A DNA stretch of 44,548 bases from BD2-11 clade cluster bacterium bin43 (GTDB lineage Bacteria > Gemmatimonadota > Gemmatimonadetes > Longimicrobiales > Gaopeijiaceae). This document shows positions 1-11,122 of the stretch, piece by piece (within the stretch, counting starts at the first letter, position 1; every line of letters starts with the position of its first letter). Below the pieces are notes generated by a model, which saw nothing but the letters and a program-made list of their open reading frames with translations, was not told where the DNA came from and did not search any database. The translations under genes were made by a program, and so were the position numbers. The stretch is taken from the NCBI GenBank assembly GCA_002238605.1, contig MPMR01000032.1, positions 1 through 44,548 of the forward strand. Direction: 5' to 3'.

Positions 1-219
1 CTCCTCTTCTCCGCCTTCGCCTCGATCCTCTTCGACGCCCTGCGCCGTGCGCTCCACGGCACGCGCCTGGCCCGCGCCACCGCCGGAACCCTCCGGCTCA
101 AGCTCCTCAAGATCGGTGCCCGCGTCACCGTCTCCATCCGGCGGCTCAAGGTCGCGATGGACTCCGCACACCCCTCCGCGACCGCCTTCGCCCGGGTCCA
201 CGCACGATTGCCAGCGTAG
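1..219 (+). CDS. IS1380-family transposase, C-terminal fragment
   Basis: The frame is open from the first base of the window and encodes the last 72 residues of a protein before a TAG stop. The peptide contains LFDALRRALHGTRLARA followed by GTLRLKLLKIGARVTVSIRR, which matches the characteristic C-terminal end of IS1380-family DDE transposases, where a helix with the conserved 'Thr-Leu-Arg-Leu-Lys-Leu-Leu-Lys-Ile-Gly-Ala' run closes the catalytic domain. The catalytic residues lie upstream, outside the window, so I cannot tell whether the element is intact. It shows that the left edge of the window is mobile DNA lying next to the glutamine amidotransferase gene. Confidence 0.8.
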   Translation, partial: LLFSAFASILFDALRRALHGTRLARATAGTLRLKLLKIGARVTVSIRRLKVAMDSAHPSATAFARVHARLPA

Positions 220-434
220 TTCCCACGCACTCCGGACATCCTCTCGGCAAGACCGCCGGGACCCGTGCGCCCCGCGAGCAGTGAAGACCCCTTCAGCCAG
301 CAGTTCTCCCCGTCTCTCGCCTCTTAGACGACGAAAACCGCGACCTTCCCGCCTTGCAACGCGGTTGACCCGCCCAACCACGGCCTCAATCCTTCATTCC
401 ACACCCGAATCCGCCACCCTGTGAGAAATCCGGG
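1..434 (+). mobile_element. right part of an IS1380-type insertion sequence
   Basis: The transposase tail ends at 219 and the following ~215 bases have no gene that I can support. The segment ends at about 418-434 in the sequence CCTGTGAGAAATCCGGG, directly abutting the stop codon of the next gene; short ends of this kind are usual for this family, so this is my candidate right terminus. The left terminus is outside the window, so neither inverted repeat pairing nor a target duplication could be checked. Confidence 0.45.
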
Positions 435-1259
435 CTAGACCGCCCCGCCTTCGTCCGCGCCGACGGACGACAGCACCCGCCCCCGCAGCAGCGCATCCAC
501 CTCCGTGATCCGAGGCTCGTCTTCCCCGGTGACCTCGATCACCGAGTGGGGCGGCACGACCTGCCATGCCGCATCCCCGTCCAGCCGCTCCGAGGCGATC
601 AGCGTGCCCCCGGGAGCGAGCGGATGCCGGCGGGCGACGTACAGCGAGTTGGTCTCGTCGAAGTTCGAGGTGCGGATCACGGCGAGACTCCGTCCGTCGG
701 CCAGGATCATGTTGAGTTTGCAGCGCACGTCCAGCGAGCCCGCGCGCGCCGCGGCCCGCGCCAGCGCCGCTCCGGCCGATGCCCCTTTCCAGACCTCCGC
801 GATCGCAAGCAGGAAAAGGGTCTCGGTGTCGGATGTCCCCCGGATCCGGTTGTAGAGTTCGTCAGGCAGCGTAGCGCGTAGCGCGCGCATTGCGTGGGTG
901 TGGAACCTGCGCACGTAGCCGTTGAGGCCGAAGGACCAGCGCTCGAACACGAACGGCGCCACCTCGCCCCGGTCCAGGGGGATGCCCGGGCTCGCGCTCC
1001 GAACGAGGGCCAGCGAACAGGTCGAACGCACGGACGAGAGCACATCCTCAAGGTCCGGATCGTGCCAGATGGGGCGCGCCTCGCGAATCCGCACCGGGCG
1101 TCCTTCGTGATACCAGCCCACACCGTACCCGTCGGCGTTGTGGACCCCGTGGCCCATCTCCCTGGCGTCGTAGCTCTGCCGGACGAGGGTGTGGCTGCCC
1201 CCGAACACGATCGGGTGGACGGGCGTCTTTTCGCCGGAGTAGCATACGAATCGGCACAA
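435..1259 (-). CDS. class II glutamine amidotransferase (EgtC/YafJ type)
   Basis: This is a 274-residue N-terminal-nucleophile amidohydrolase. It starts Met-Cys-Arg, so Cys2 becomes the catalytic nucleophile after Met removal, as in all class II amidotransferases. The motifs HNADGYGVGWY (about residues 40-50) and 'Arg-Pro-Ile-Trp' are typical of the stand-alone family that includes EgtC, which removes a gamma-glutamyl group in ergothioneine synthesis, and the uncharacterised YafJ. The aligned 'ALVRSAS' and 'GLNGYV' stretches continue the Ntn fold. No egtB or egtD lies nearby, so the substrate is not settled. The gene is monocistronic and converges on the IS1380 remnant, which touches its stop codon. 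The start is fixed by the required Met-Cys. Confidence 0.85.
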   Translation of the reverse strand: MCRFVCYSGEKTPVHPIVFGGSHTLVRQSYDAREMGHGVHNADGYGVGWYHEGRPVRIREARPIWHDPDLEDVLSSVRSTCSLALVRSASPGIPLDRGEVAPFVFERWSFGLNGYVRRFHTHAMRALRATLPDELYNRIRGTSDTETLFLLAIAEVWKGASAGAALARAAARAGSLDVRCKLNMILADGRSLAVIRTSNFDETNSLYVARRHPLAPGGTLIASERLDGDAAWQVVPPHSVIEVTGEDEPRITEVDALLRGRVLSSVGADEGGAV

Positions 1260-1340
1260 GGTCTTTTCTCTCCTCGAGGATGATGGGCAGCGCTGCCGCC
1301 GTCAGGAATGAAGTTTTCCCGGAGAGGTGGCGCGTGCAAC

Positions 1341-2429
1341 TCAGGACGGGGGCGCAACGCCTCCCGCGCGCTCAGGGTCCAGTATCTCCGCCAGCAGACT
1401 CGAGTCTACGTTCCCGCCCGAGACGATCACCCCGGCCGGGCCCGCGCCCAGGTCGGGAATGCGTCCGAACAGGAGCGCGGCCACCCCGGCCGCCCCCGCA
1501 GGTTCCACCACCATCCTGGTGGTCTCGGCCAGCGCGCGCACGGCGGCGGTGATCTGGGCATCGCTCACCCGCACGACATCGTCCACCAGAGCGCGTACGT
1601 GCAGGTATGTGATTTCGCCCGCCATGGGTGGGGCGAGTCCGTCCGCGACGGAGCCGACGCGGTCCAGACGGGCCGCCCGCCCGATGCGCAGGCTCTCGGA
1701 CATGGCCGCGGCCCCGCGCGGCTCCACGCCGAAGATGCGCACCTCCGGCCGCAGGCGCTTCAACGCCGCCGCCACCCCCGCGATCAGACCGCCGCCGCCC
1801 ACCGGCACCACCACCAGGTCCAGGTCCGCGGCCTGCTCGGCCAGCTCGAGCGCGGTGGTGCCGTGGCCGGCGATGACGGCGGGGTCGTCGAACGGGTGGG
1901 TGAAGAGCATCCCCCGGTCGCGCGCCAGGGATTCCGCCAGCTCGAAGGCCTGGTGCACGTCGTCGGCGACGACCACCTCCGCCCCGTAGCCGGCGCTCGC
2001 CCGCGCCTTGGTCTCGGAGGCGCCCGCCGGCATGACCACGGCACACGGCACATCCACGCATCCCGCCGCCCACGCCAGCGCCTGCGCGTGGTTCCCGGCC
2101 GACACCGTAACCACCCCGCGGCGGGCCGCCTCACCGGCAACCAGCACCTTGTTGAGCGCCCCCCGCACCTTGAAGGAACCGGTCTTCTGCAGGCTCTCCA
2201 TCTTGAGCCGAAGCGGTACGCCCGCCTGGTGGCTCAAGCGCCGCGACGACATCACCGGAGTCCGGTGCAGCCGGGCGCCGATGCGGGCCCGGGCCTCCTG
2301 GACGGCGTCCAGCGTTACGAGCGGTGCGATTCGGGGAACTCCGGGGACCGGGGGCACGGGGATCGGCGCGACAATCGGGGATGATGCGCCACGCCCGGCG
2401 CCCGCGCCAGTGAGTGAAGGGCCAGCCAT
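1341..2429 (-). CDS. ilvA: threonine ammonia-lyase / serine-threonine dehydratase
   Basis: This PLP enzyme (about 362 residues from the chosen ATG) deaminates threonine, or serine, to a 2-oxo acid. The lysine that binds PLP is in SFKVRGALNK, the phosphate-binding loop is GGGGLIAGVAAALK, and the C-terminal SGGN motif closes the catalytic fold. It stops soon after that motif, so the ACT-like regulatory domain of biosynthetic IlvA is missing; it is closer to the short catabolic or biodegradative form (TdcB). The frame stays open 370 bases upstream, but that extension is low-complexity and overlaps the divergent barrel gene. I chose ATG at 2429 because GAGG lies 6 bases ahead of it and the family N-terminus begins ~40 residues later. 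Confidence 0.85.
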   Translation of the reverse strand: MAGPSLTGAGAGRGASSPIVAPIPVPPVPGVPRIAPLVTLDAVQEARARIGARLHRTPVMSSRRLSHQAGVPLRLKMESLQKTGSFKVRGALNKVLVAGEAARRGVVTVSAGNHAQALAWAAGCVDVPCAVVMPAGASETKARASAGYGAEVVVADDVHQAFELAESLARDRGMLFTHPFDDPAVIAGHGTTALELAEQAADLDLVVVPVGGGGLIAGVAAALKRLRPEVRIFGVEPRGAAAMSESLRIGRAARLDRVGSVADGLAPPMAGEITYLHVRALVDDVVRVSDAQITAAVRALAETTRMVVEPAGAAGVAALLFGRIPDLGAGPAGVIVSGGNVDSSLLAEILDPERAGGVAPPS

Positions 2430-2583
2430 CCGAGCCTCAGCCGGAACAACCGTTGCCCGGCGGGATACTTGCGGCGCACGCCCCGATGCGGCCGATCGCC
2501 ACTCCGGGATCGCGGGCTGCGATTCCGCGTGCTCCTCCAAAGCGGCTCCTTCGGAGCGGGATCCGCACCACGGAGCCCCAGTC

Positions 2584-4890
2584 ATGCCGACCTCCCCGCA
2601 GTGTCCGCTGATCCCGCGGCCCCCGGCAGTCCCGCGACTCCCGGCACTTCCACCATGCCGGTTGCCGCGACGAGTCCCGCTCCTCCTTGCGCTGACATGG
2701 CTCGCGCTTGACCCGACGCCGCGGGCGGTCGAGGCCCAGGGTGTGTATTTCGAGCGAGGACCGCCCCTCGAGGCCGGACTGGTGCAGCGGGTGTTCATCG
2801 GGCCCCACTTGACGGACGCGTTCGCGGGCAGCCTCCTGCCGGTTGGCCGGGACCACGACCCGTGGACATGGACCCCGTTCTCGTTCCCGTATGGCCTTGG
2901 GCCTCCCCCGCGCGGCGACTCGACGGGTACCGAGGCGACGCTCTACGGGGGTGGGCGGGCGCTCGCGGGCGGGCGATTCCGGCATGCCGACCGGGTTGGG
3001 AGCGGTGCTCTCTTCGAGGCGGCGGGCCACTACCTGCGCGGTACCGACTGGCCGTTCGCGGACCCGGTCGAGGAGCGGCTGCGCGAGAACAGTGCGCTCC
3101 TCCCGGCGCGCGACGACCAGCTGGAGCGATGGGGCGCCGGGGTCCGCTACGACCTGCGCCCGGACGACCCCGAGGGCTGGGTCTTCGAGGGTGGCCTGGA
3201 CCGCTTGCGCGGCAACCAGCTCACCGAGGTCGGCGCCGCCTATGCCCGCAGCTGGACCCGCTGGCACGGGCTGGCGCGCTACCGCCGGGGCGGCCTGTCG
3301 GCCGACGCCCTGGTGCGCGGACGCGGGGCGGGGCAGGCCGAGTTCTACCGCACCGCCCGGGCGATTGAGGACGGGTCGCTGTCCTTTTCCGGCCGGATCG
3401 GTCACTCAACCCGCCTGGGCGACCGGCACAACGTTCGGTACGGTCTGGACGTCCGCGGCGTGCGCCCTTCCACGGGGGGCACGGTGACGGGGGTCCATGA
3501 GGACGCGGACGACATCCTGGTCGCCGGAGGCTACCTGGACGCCTTCACACGCATAACCAGTTGGCTGGACGTGGCGGGGGCCGTGCAGGTCGAGCGACAC
3601 TCCCGCGTCGAAGGTCTCAACCTGTCCCCGGTCGGGAGCCTGATCTTCCGGCCCGCGAGCGGCCACAGTTTTCTCGCGAGCGGCGCGCGCATCTCATTCA
3701 TGCCTTCGCCGGACCACCTCCTCCTGGATGTCGGCGCGGGGAGAATGACGGCCGGCGTGCTCATCTACGACATCCTCGCGCGCGGCGTCCCCCAGGGTGG
3801 CTTCACGTTCAACGACCGCTGCCCGGGAGGCTTCGGGGACATGTGCATGCGCTCGCCGCTTGCGCCCGGCGAGAAGCTGCCGGCGGATCCGGCGGTGCTC
3901 TGGAATACGCTGGTGGAGATCGCGGCGGCCAGCGACCCCCTGGCGCTTCGACCCCTGCGGCCGTTCTTCAGAGACCCGGAGCCGGGAGAGCTCCTGCCGC
4001 GGCTCCTCCTTTTCAATCAGAAGGAGTGGACCGCCGGCCGGCCTCCCTTCCTGGGGGAGGAGGTGCTGGGTCGCCCCATCGGCGTCGAACCCATCGATCC
4101 GCTCGAGCCCACCATCATCAACTCGCTCTCGCTCGAGTATCGGATCGAAGCCGCAGGACGGGGCCGCGTCTCGGCGACGATCGGGCGTTCCTCCATCGAC
4201 AACTTCATCGGCCCGCTCCGGGTCGAAACCCCGACCGTCTTCTTCGAGCCGGCGTCCACGCGCGCGTTCATCGAGAAGCGCGTGGAGCCGATGGTCAGGC
4301 TGGGGATCGTCTATCCCGAACTGCGGGACCTTCTGATTCACGACCTCACCAACCTGGTTCTGGAGCTCCCGGTCGGAACCATCATGCCGGACCAGATGAC
4401 GACGCCGGGCCTGCTGCTTACCTATCGAAACTACGGCAAGGTCGACTTCTGGACCGCCGGCCTCTCCGCGGAGGTCTCGCTGACCCCCACGCTCTCTCTC
4501 GAGGGCACGCACGCGCACTTCAGCGAGCAGTGCTTCGACTTCGTCGAGAATGCCGCGACCGACTGTTCGGACCTGGAGGACATCTCCCTCAACCTGCCGA
4601 AGACGAAGAGCAGCCTTTCGATTCGCTATGAGGGGGCGGACCCGGGCCTTTCCGCGGAGGCGCGCATGCGACGCCAGCGCGGCTTCTACGCCAACGCCGG
4701 CGTCTATGCCGGGGACGTGGAGGGGTACACGGTGCTCGATGTCCAGGTACGTCTTCCGGTTCCGGGCCTGCCGCGCGCAAGTGCCGCGCTCACCGGCACA
4801 AATCTCCTCGACGACCGTCACCAGGAGTTCATCGGGGCGCCCGAAATCGGCCGCCTGGTGGTGGCCAGCCTCACCTATGCCTTCCGTTGA
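2584..4890 (+). CDS. TonB-dependent-receptor-like outer-membrane barrel without plug
   Basis: The 768-residue product has an N-terminal signal sequence (basic residues, then LLLALTWLAL and a cleavage site near VEAQG) and then long runs of alternating amphipathic strands ending in aromatic Phe-Arg, as in outer-membrane barrels. The last part, 'ALTGTNLLDDRHQEFIGAP', is the standard C-terminal TonB-receptor strand pair. Only about 70 residues separate the signal peptide from the first clear barrel strand, too few for the ~130-residue plug, and I see no carboxypeptidase-like domain. It is therefore an outer-membrane channel or a degenerate receptor of unknown ligand. The start ATG has GGAG nearby; the open frame further upstream is a shadow of the divergent dehydratase. 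Confidence 0.75.
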   Translation: MPTSPQCPLIPRPPAVPRLPALPPCRLPRRVPLLLALTWLALDPTPRAVEAQGVYFERGPPLEAGLVQRVFIGPHLTDAFAGSLLPVGRDHDPWTWTPFSFPYGLGPPPRGDSTGTEATLYGGGRALAGGRFRHADRVGSGALFEAAGHYLRGTDWPFADPVEERLRENSALLPARDDQLERWGAGVRYDLRPDDPEGWVFEGGLDRLRGNQLTEVGAAYARSWTRWHGLARYRRGGLSADALVRGRGAGQAEFYRTARAIEDGSLSFSGRIGHSTRLGDRHNVRYGLDVRGVRPSTGGTVTGVHEDADDILVAGGYLDAFTRITSWLDVAGAVQVERHSRVEGLNLSPVGSLIFRPASGHSFLASGARISFMPSPDHLLLDVGAGRMTAGVLIYDILARGVPQGGFTFNDRCPGGFGDMCMRSPLAPGEKLPADPAVLWNTLVEIAAASDPLALRPLRPFFRDPEPGELLPRLLLFNQKEWTAGRPPFLGEEVLGRPIGVEPIDPLEPTIINSLSLEYRIEAAGRGRVSATIGRSSIDNFIGPLRVETPTVFFEPASTRAFIEKRVEPMVRLGIVYPELRDLLIHDLTNLVLELPVGTIMPDQMTTPGLLLTYRNYGKVDFWTAGLSAEVSLTPTLSLEGTHAHFSEQCFDFVENAATDCSDLEDISLNLPKTKSSLSIRYEGADPGLSAEARMRRQRGFYANAGVYAGDVEGYTVLDVQVRLPVPGLPRASAALTGTNLLDDRHQEFIGAPEIGRLVVASLTYAFR

Positions 4891-4971
4891 GTGTGCGCCC
4901 GTGGTAACGTTTGCGCGCAGCCGGAAGCGGGATCCGGCCTGACGCGAGCAACACCCGGCGGAGATCCGGCC

Positions 4972-5421
4972 TTGAGCGATTTCACCAGTCTGAGATGCGC
5001 GTTCTGCCGCTCCCTGAACCGGATCGATCTGGCGAAGGCGCGTACCGGGCCCAGGTGCGAAAACTGTTCGCGGCCGATCCTCATCGATCGGCCCGTCAAG
5101 GTCGAGACGGAGGACTTCGAGGCCACCGTGCTCGAGGCCGGCGTACCGGTGCTCGCGGACTTCTACGCGGACTGGTGCGGTCCCTGCAAGCTGGTCGTTC
5201 CCCTTCTGGACGAGATCGCGGCGTCGGAGCGGGGGAGGCTCCTGGTGGTCAAGATCGACAGCGACCGTTCGGTCGACCAGTGTCAGCGCTACGCCATCCG
5301 CAGCGTGCCGACGATCCTGCTGTTCCGCGACGGAGAAGAGGTCGGACGCAGCCTCGGCTTCGAGCCGGACGTCATTCGCGGGTTCGTCGCCGACGCCGTG
5401 GGGGCCGAGGCAAGCCCCTAG
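4972..5421 (+). CDS. trxC: thioredoxin 2 (zinc-ribbon thioredoxin)
   Basis: A 149-residue thiol-disulfide oxidoreductase of the cytoplasm. The N-terminus carries two CxxC pairs (Cys9/Cys12 and Cys29/Cys32) that form the zinc ribbon of TrxC. The active site is WCGPC at about residues 64-68, followed by the cis-proline region SVPTILLF. Length is close to that of E. coli TrxC (139). I selected TTG at 4972 because it places the first CxxC eight residues from the start and has GGCGGAG about 8 bases upstream; a GTG at 4891 would add 27 residues with no domain content. It lies 19 bases ahead of argG and may be co-transcribed with it. Confidence 0.88.
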   Translation: MSDFTSLRCAFCRSLNRIDLAKARTGPRCENCSRPILIDRPVKVETEDFEATVLEAGVPVLADFYADWCGPCKLVVPLLDEIAASERGRLLVVKIDSDRSVDQCQRYAIRSVPTILLFRDGEEVGRSLGFEPDVIRGFVADAVGAEASP

Positions 5422-5440
5422 TCACGAAGAGGGAAACACC

Positions 5441-6648
<1,208 letters not shown>

Positions 6649-6652
<4 letters not shown>

Positions 6653-8058
6653 CCGACCCCGGCGCGACAGGATCTGGCACATTCGGCCACGGGCTGTGGG
6701 GCGGCCGTTTCGCCGAGCCCATGGCCTCCGAGATGGCGCGCCTCAACCGTTCCCTGGACGTGGACTTCCGCTTCTGGCGCCAGGACGTGCGCGCCAGCCG
6801 CACCTGGGCGCGGGCGCTCGTGCGCGCCGGCGTCCTCACCCACGCGGATTGGCAGGACATCGACGCCGGCCTGGAGGTGGTGGCGACCCGCCTCGAGGGG
6901 ATCGATCCCGCCACGGTGGAGGACGAGGACATTCACTCCCTGGTGGAGCGGCTGCTCGTCGAGGAGGTGGGCGAGGCGGGCGCCAGGCTGCACACGGGCC
7001 GTTCGCGCAACGATCAGGCGGCCACCGACGTGCGTTTGTGGGGCATGGACGCTGTGGCTGCTCTCGACGGTCAGGTAGTCCGGCTGGGCAGCGTCCTGGT
7101 CGATCTCGCCGCCGAGTCGCAGGAGCTGGTGATGCCCGGCTACACGCACCTGCAGCGGGCGCAGCCGGTGCGCGCCGCCCACTGGGCGCTCTCGCACGTC
7201 TGGCCGCTGGTGCGCGACCGGACCCGCCTCCGCTCCGCCGCCGACGAGGCCGCCGTGCTGCCGCTGGGGGCGGGGGCCATCGGCGGGTGTCCCTTCGCGG
7301 TCGACCGCGCCGCGATGGCCCGCGAGCTGGGCTTCCGTTCCGTGACTCCCAACAGCATGGACGCGGTGGGCGACCGCGACTGGATCGTCTCCGTCCTGTT
7401 CGCGGGGGCGATGATCGGGGTGCATGTTTCGCGTCTGTGCGAGGATCTGGTGCTCTTCGCCTCCGAGGAGTTCGGGTTCCTGAAGCTCTCAGACGGCTAC
7501 TGCACCGGCTCGAGCCTGATGCCGCAGAAGAAGAACCCCGACGTGGCCGAACTCGCCCGCGGCAAGAGCGGGCGCCTGGTGGGCAACCTGGTTTCCATGT
7601 TGATCCAGTTGAAGGGGCTGCCGACCGGGTACAACCGCGACCTCCAGGACGACAAGGCCCCTCTTTACGACACGGTCGACACCCTGGAGCTCACCCTGCC
7701 GGCCGTGGCCGGGGCCATCGGCGGCGCGGCTTTCCGGCCCGCGCGCATGCGGGCCGCGCTGGATCCCGCGCTGCTGGCGACCGATCTGGCCGACTACCTG
7801 GTCAGGAAAGACGTGCCCTTCCGCACCAGCCACGAGGTCGTGGGGCGGGTGGTGCGCCGTGCGGAAGCGCTCGGCTGCTCGATCGCGGAACTGTCCACCG
7901 ACGTGCTCGCGGAGGAACACTCGGCGTTTGGTCCCGGAGTCGCGGAGGTTTTCGACCCGGTCCGGTCCGCGGACGCGCGCGGCGTGAGCGGAGGCACGGG
8001 CCGCGAGGCGGTGGCCGCGCAGCTGGAGCAGGCGCGGGACGCGCTCGGAGCGGATTGA
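6649..8058 (+). CDS. argH: argininosuccinate lyase
   Basis: It splits argininosuccinate into arginine and fumarate. The 469-residue protein belongs to the fumarase/aspartase superfamily: the signature loop is GSSLMPQKKNPD, and HTGRSRNDQ is the substrate-binding segment near the N-terminus. It starts with TTG inside the TTGA overlap with argG, which agrees with the N-terminal family alignment ('LWGGRFAEPMASEM' begins about 16 residues in). It completes the arginine branch encoded here; no argC, argB or argJ lies in the window. Confidence 0.97.
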
Positions 8059-8100
8059 TCGAGCATCTCACGCCTCGATCCTGACGACGGTTGTCAGCAG

Positions 8101-9123
8101 CTACAGCGCAACCAGCGTCCTTCCCGCAGCCTCCGCGAACGGGGCCAGCTGTCCCATCATCCGCTCGAACTCCCCGAAGTCCAGCGACTGGTCGCCGTCC
8201 GACCACGCGGATTCGGGATTCGGGTGCACCTCCACCAGGAGACCGTCCGCCCCGGCCGCGATGGCCGCGAACGCCAGCGCCGCCACCAGGTCGCGCCGTC
8301 CGCCCGCGTGGCTGGGGTCGGCGATCACCGGCAGGTGGGTCTCCTTCTTCAGGACCGGTATGGCGGCCAGGTCGAAGGTGTTGCGGGTGATCGTCTCGAA
8401 GGTGCGGATGCCGCGCTCGCACAGGATGACCTGGCTGTTGCCCTGCTGCATGATGTATTCCGCCGACATCAACAGATCCTTGATGGTGGCGGACATGCCT
8501 CGCTTCAGAAGGACCGGCCTGTGCACCCTTCCGACCTCGGTCAGCAGGTTGAAGTTCTGCATGTTTCGGGTGCCGATCTGGAGCACGTCGGCGTACCCCG
8601 CCACCATCTCCACCTGCCGGGTGTCCATGACTTCGGTTACGATCGGGAGCCCGTGGGTCTCGCGCACGTTCACCAGCAACTCCAGACCCGGCTCGCCCAT
8701 CCCCTGGAAGGAATAGGGTGACGAGCGGGGCTTGAAGGCGCCGCCGCGTATGCCGTGCGCCCCCGCGGCACGAACCCGCGCGGCGGTCTCGTGCAGCATG
8801 TCGGCGCCCTCCACCGAGCAGGGGCCGGCGACCACCACCACACCGCGTCCCCCGACCTCCACCCCGCCCAGGGGAATCCTGGTCGGATCCGCCGCGAATT
8901 CCCGCGAGGCCAGCTTGTAGGGCTTCATCACCGGGTGCGCGGCCACCACGCCCGGGATCGAGAGCAGGGGCACGTGCTGGAGACGCCCTTCGTCGCCGAT
9001 GCACCCCACGACGGTGAGCGTCTCGCCCCTCGACACGTGCGTGCGCAGCCCGAGCGACTCCACGCGTTCGCGGATGTGGTCGAGTTCTTCCTCGGTGATG
9101 CCCTTGCGGGTGACGAGAATCAT
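8101..9123 (-). CDS. aroF: 3-deoxy-7-phosphoheptulonate synthase (type I beta)
   Basis: It catalyses the first step of the shikimate pathway, condensing phosphoenolpyruvate with erythrose-4-phosphate. The 340-residue protein has an N-terminal ferredoxin-like regulatory domain (residues 1-70, beginning [17 protein letters not shown]), which is the feature of the beta subtype found in Thermotoga and Bacillus, followed by the KDO8P/DAHP barrel. Barrel motifs are [43 protein letters not shown] and the metal-binding [10 protein letters not shown]. It converges on argH and diverges from the aldolase gene. Erythrose-4-phosphate comes from the pentose phosphate route, whose genes follow. Confidence 0.95.
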   Translation of the reverse strand: MILVTRKGITEEELDHIRERVESLGLRTHVSRGETLTVVGCIGDEGRLQHVPLLSIPGVVAAHPVMKPYKLASREFAADPTRIPLGGVEVGGRGVVVVAGPCSVEGADMLHETAARVRAAGAHGIRGGAFKPRSSPYSFQGMGEPGLELLVNVRETHGLPIVTEVMDTRQVEMVAGYADVLQIGTRNMQNFNLLTEVGRVHRPVLLKRGMSATIKDLLMSAEYIMQQGNSQVILCERGIRTFETITRNTFDLAAIPVLKKETHLPVIADPSHAGGRRDLVAALAFAAIAAGADGLLVEVHPNPESAWSDGDQSLDFGEFERMMGQLAPFAEAAGRTLVAL

Positions 9124-9188
9124 CTGCTCTCCGATTCGAAGCCTGTGCCCGTGCCTGGTCGCGTGAGTGCCCGCGAACGAGGTTCCCG

Positions 9189-9226
9189 GGCGTCCGAATG
9201 CCTTTCCGCTTCTGTGGCGTCCGAAT
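9189..9226. repeat. direct repeat GGCGTCCGAAT in divergent intergenic region
   Basis: GGCGTCCGAAT occurs at 9189-9199 and again at 9216-9226 (27-bp period) between aroF and the aldolase gene. A TATAGT box at 9254-9259 lies 40 bases ahead of the aldolase start and is my candidate -10 element, with a poor -35. The pair could be an operator for either divergent gene. This is an inference from position only. Confidence 0.4.
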
Positions 9227-9298
9227 AGATTCCGGGCGCGCTCGGCGCCCCAATATAGTCAACCCGTCCGTCACGACAGCCCCCTTCACAACGATTCC

Positions 9299-10198
9299 AT
9301 GACGACGACCCGACCCTCGCTCCACGACCTCGACATCGACCTCGGCAAGCGCGCGCGCCTCCACCGGATCCTCTACCGCCACGGCCTCGGGAACGGCACC
9401 ATGCTCGCCCTGCCCATCGACCAGGGACTCGAGCACGGGCCGATCGACTTCTTCCCCAATCCTCCGTCGCAGGATCCCGAATTCCAGTGGCGGCTGGCGG
9501 TCGAGGGCGGCTTCAACGCGATCGCCTGCCACTACGGGCTCGCGCGCAAGTACATGCCGAAGTATGCGGGCCAGGTGCCGCTCATCCTGAAGCTGAACGG
9601 CAAGACCAACATCCCGCCGGCGGACAAGGCGCTTTCGCCGCTCACGTCCACCGTCGAGGACGCGGTGCGCATCGGGGCCGACGCGGTCGGCTACACGCTC
9701 TATGTGGGCACGCCGCGGCAGGACGACGACTTCGCCCAGTTGCGCCGGGTGCGCCAGGACTCCGAGCGCTTCGGGATGCCGCTGGTGGTCTGGTCGTATC
9801 CGCGCGGCGAGGCCATCGACGCGAAGGGAGGCGCGACCTCGCTCTACGCGGTCGACTACGCGGCGCGCACGGCACTGGAGCTCGGCGCCGACATCGCCAA
9901 GCTGGTGATCCCTCCGGCGATCGGCCCCAACCCTGCGCAGCCGGGCAAGTATGCCGAGATCGTCCACACCTACGCGGAGGGTGCGCGGCGCGTCTTCCGC
10001 TCCGCGGGCCGCACCATGGTGCTGGTGAGCGGTGGCAGCAAGCTCTCCGACGAGGACATGCTGGACAAGGTGAGGATCTCGATGGAGTCCGGGGCCACCG
10101 GGCTCATCTTCGGGCGCAACATGTGGCAGCGCCCCTTCGAGGAGGCGCTCGACATCGTGCGCCAGGTGAAGGAGATCCTGAGCCGGTTCCCGTCCTAG
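9299..10198 (+). CDS. class I fructose-bisphosphate aldolase, archaeal/DhnA type
   Basis: A 299-residue Schiff-base aldolase of the DeoC/FbaB group that cleaves or forms fructose-1,6-bisphosphate. The motif [13 protein letters not shown] near the N-terminus and [11 protein letters not shown], which carries the Schiff-base lysine, are diagnostic; [12 protein letters not shown] is the phosphate-binding end of the barrel. I chose the ATG at 9299, because the extra 44 residues that a more upstream start would add have no similarity to the family and cover the promoter region. It is followed by rpiA and rpe in the same orientation, giving a small sugar-phosphate cluster. Confidence 0.92.
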   Translation: MTTTRPSLHDLDIDLGKRARLHRILYRHGLGNGTMLALPIDQGLEHGPIDFFPNPPSQDPEFQWRLAVEGGFNAIACHYGLARKYMPKYAGQVPLILKLNGKTNIPPADKALSPLTSTVEDAVRIGADAVGYTLYVGTPRQDDDFAQLRRVRQDSERFGMPLVVWSYPRGEAIDAKGGATSLYAVDYAARTALELGADIAKLVIPPAIGPNPAQPGKYAEIVHTYAEGARRVFRSAGRTMVLVSGGSKLSDEDMLDKVRISMESGATGLIFGRNMWQRPFEEALDIVRQVKEILSRFPS

Positions 10199-10281
10199 GC
10201 GAGCTCGCGTCCGGACGGTTTACTTCCGATCCGGACGACTTTCACTATCGACGACGCACAGCGAGGTCACGCATCCGGGAC

Positions 10282-10989
10282 ATGCCCGCCGAGACCGACG
10301 CCCTGAAGCGGGCCGCCGCCGCCCACGCGCTCGAGAACGTCCGCGACGGGATGGTGCTGGGGCTCGGGACGGGCAGCACCATCCGCTTCTTCCTCGACCT
10401 TCTCGGGGAGCGAGTGCGTGCGGGAGAGGTGAATGGCGTCGTGGGGGTGCCGACCTCCCGGCGCACGGCGAAGATCGCGCGCGGGCACGGGATACAGGTG
10501 TCGCGGCTGCGCGCACAGCCGCGCCTCGATCTGACCGTCGACGGCGCCGACGAGGTAGATCCCCGGGGCGACCTGATCAAGGGGCTGGGGGGTGCGCTGC
10601 TGCGCGAGAAGATCGTGGCGCAGGCGTCCGACCGGTTCATCGTGATCGTGGATGAGAGCAAGGTGGTCGAGCGGCTGGGCACCCGCAGCCCGCTGCCGGT
10701 GGAGGTGACCCGCTTCGGCTCGTCGCGGCACCAGGCCTTCGTGGCGGGGCTCGGGGCCGAGGTCACGTTGCGCCGCGCCGCCGACGGGAGTCGTTTCGTC
10801 ACGTCCAACGGCAACTACATTCTGGACGCGCGCTTCCCGGAAGGCATCGATGATCCGGCGGCGCTGGACGGGGCTCTGCGCGCGCGGGCGGGCGTCGTCG
10901 AGAACGGAATGTTTCTGGGGATGACCACCCGGGCCCTGATCGCAGCACCCGGCGGCGTGCGCACGATCGATCCGGGCGGGACGGGTTGA
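10282..10989 (+). CDS. rpiA: ribose-5-phosphate isomerase A
   Basis: It interconverts ribose-5-phosphate and ribulose-5-phosphate. The 235-residue product shows all family motifs in order: [11 protein letters not shown] (phosphate-binding loop), [12 protein letters not shown] (catalytic aspartates), [12 protein letters not shown] (catalytic Lys) and [11 protein letters not shown]. The ATG at 10282 is chosen because the family N-terminus follows within ten residues. It lies 83 bases after the aldolase gene and 133 bases before rpe. Confidence 0.96.
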   Translation: MPAETDALKRAAAAHALENVRDGMVLGLGTGSTIRFFLDLLGERVRAGEVNGVVGVPTSRRTAKIARGHGIQVSRLRAQPRLDLTVDGADEVDPRGDLIKGLGGALLREKIVAQASDRFIVIVDESKVVERLGTRSPLPVEVTRFGSSRHQAFVAGLGAEVTLRRAADGSRFVTSNGNYILDARFPEGIDDPAALDGALRARAGVVENGMFLGMTTRALIAAPGGVRTIDPGGTG

Positions 10990-11122
10990 TGGGCCTGCAC
11001 GGACCGCGCATCGGCATGCGGCCGCGGTGGAATACCGGAGGCCGGGGCATGCGGCATCGTGATGATGGCGGAGCGGGAGACGACTGCGGCGTCCAGGGAT
11101 ACACGCTGAGGAGGCAGCCGGC

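Noticed and set aside
8081-8097. Terminator hairpin between argH and aroF
   Set aside because: The stem is only five bases and no T-tract follows, so it is too weak to annotate.
7802-9967. Very long open frames on the minus strand opposite argH, aroF and aldolase
   Set aside because: They are high-GC shadows; protein lacks any motif, and the genes on the other strand match families at full length.
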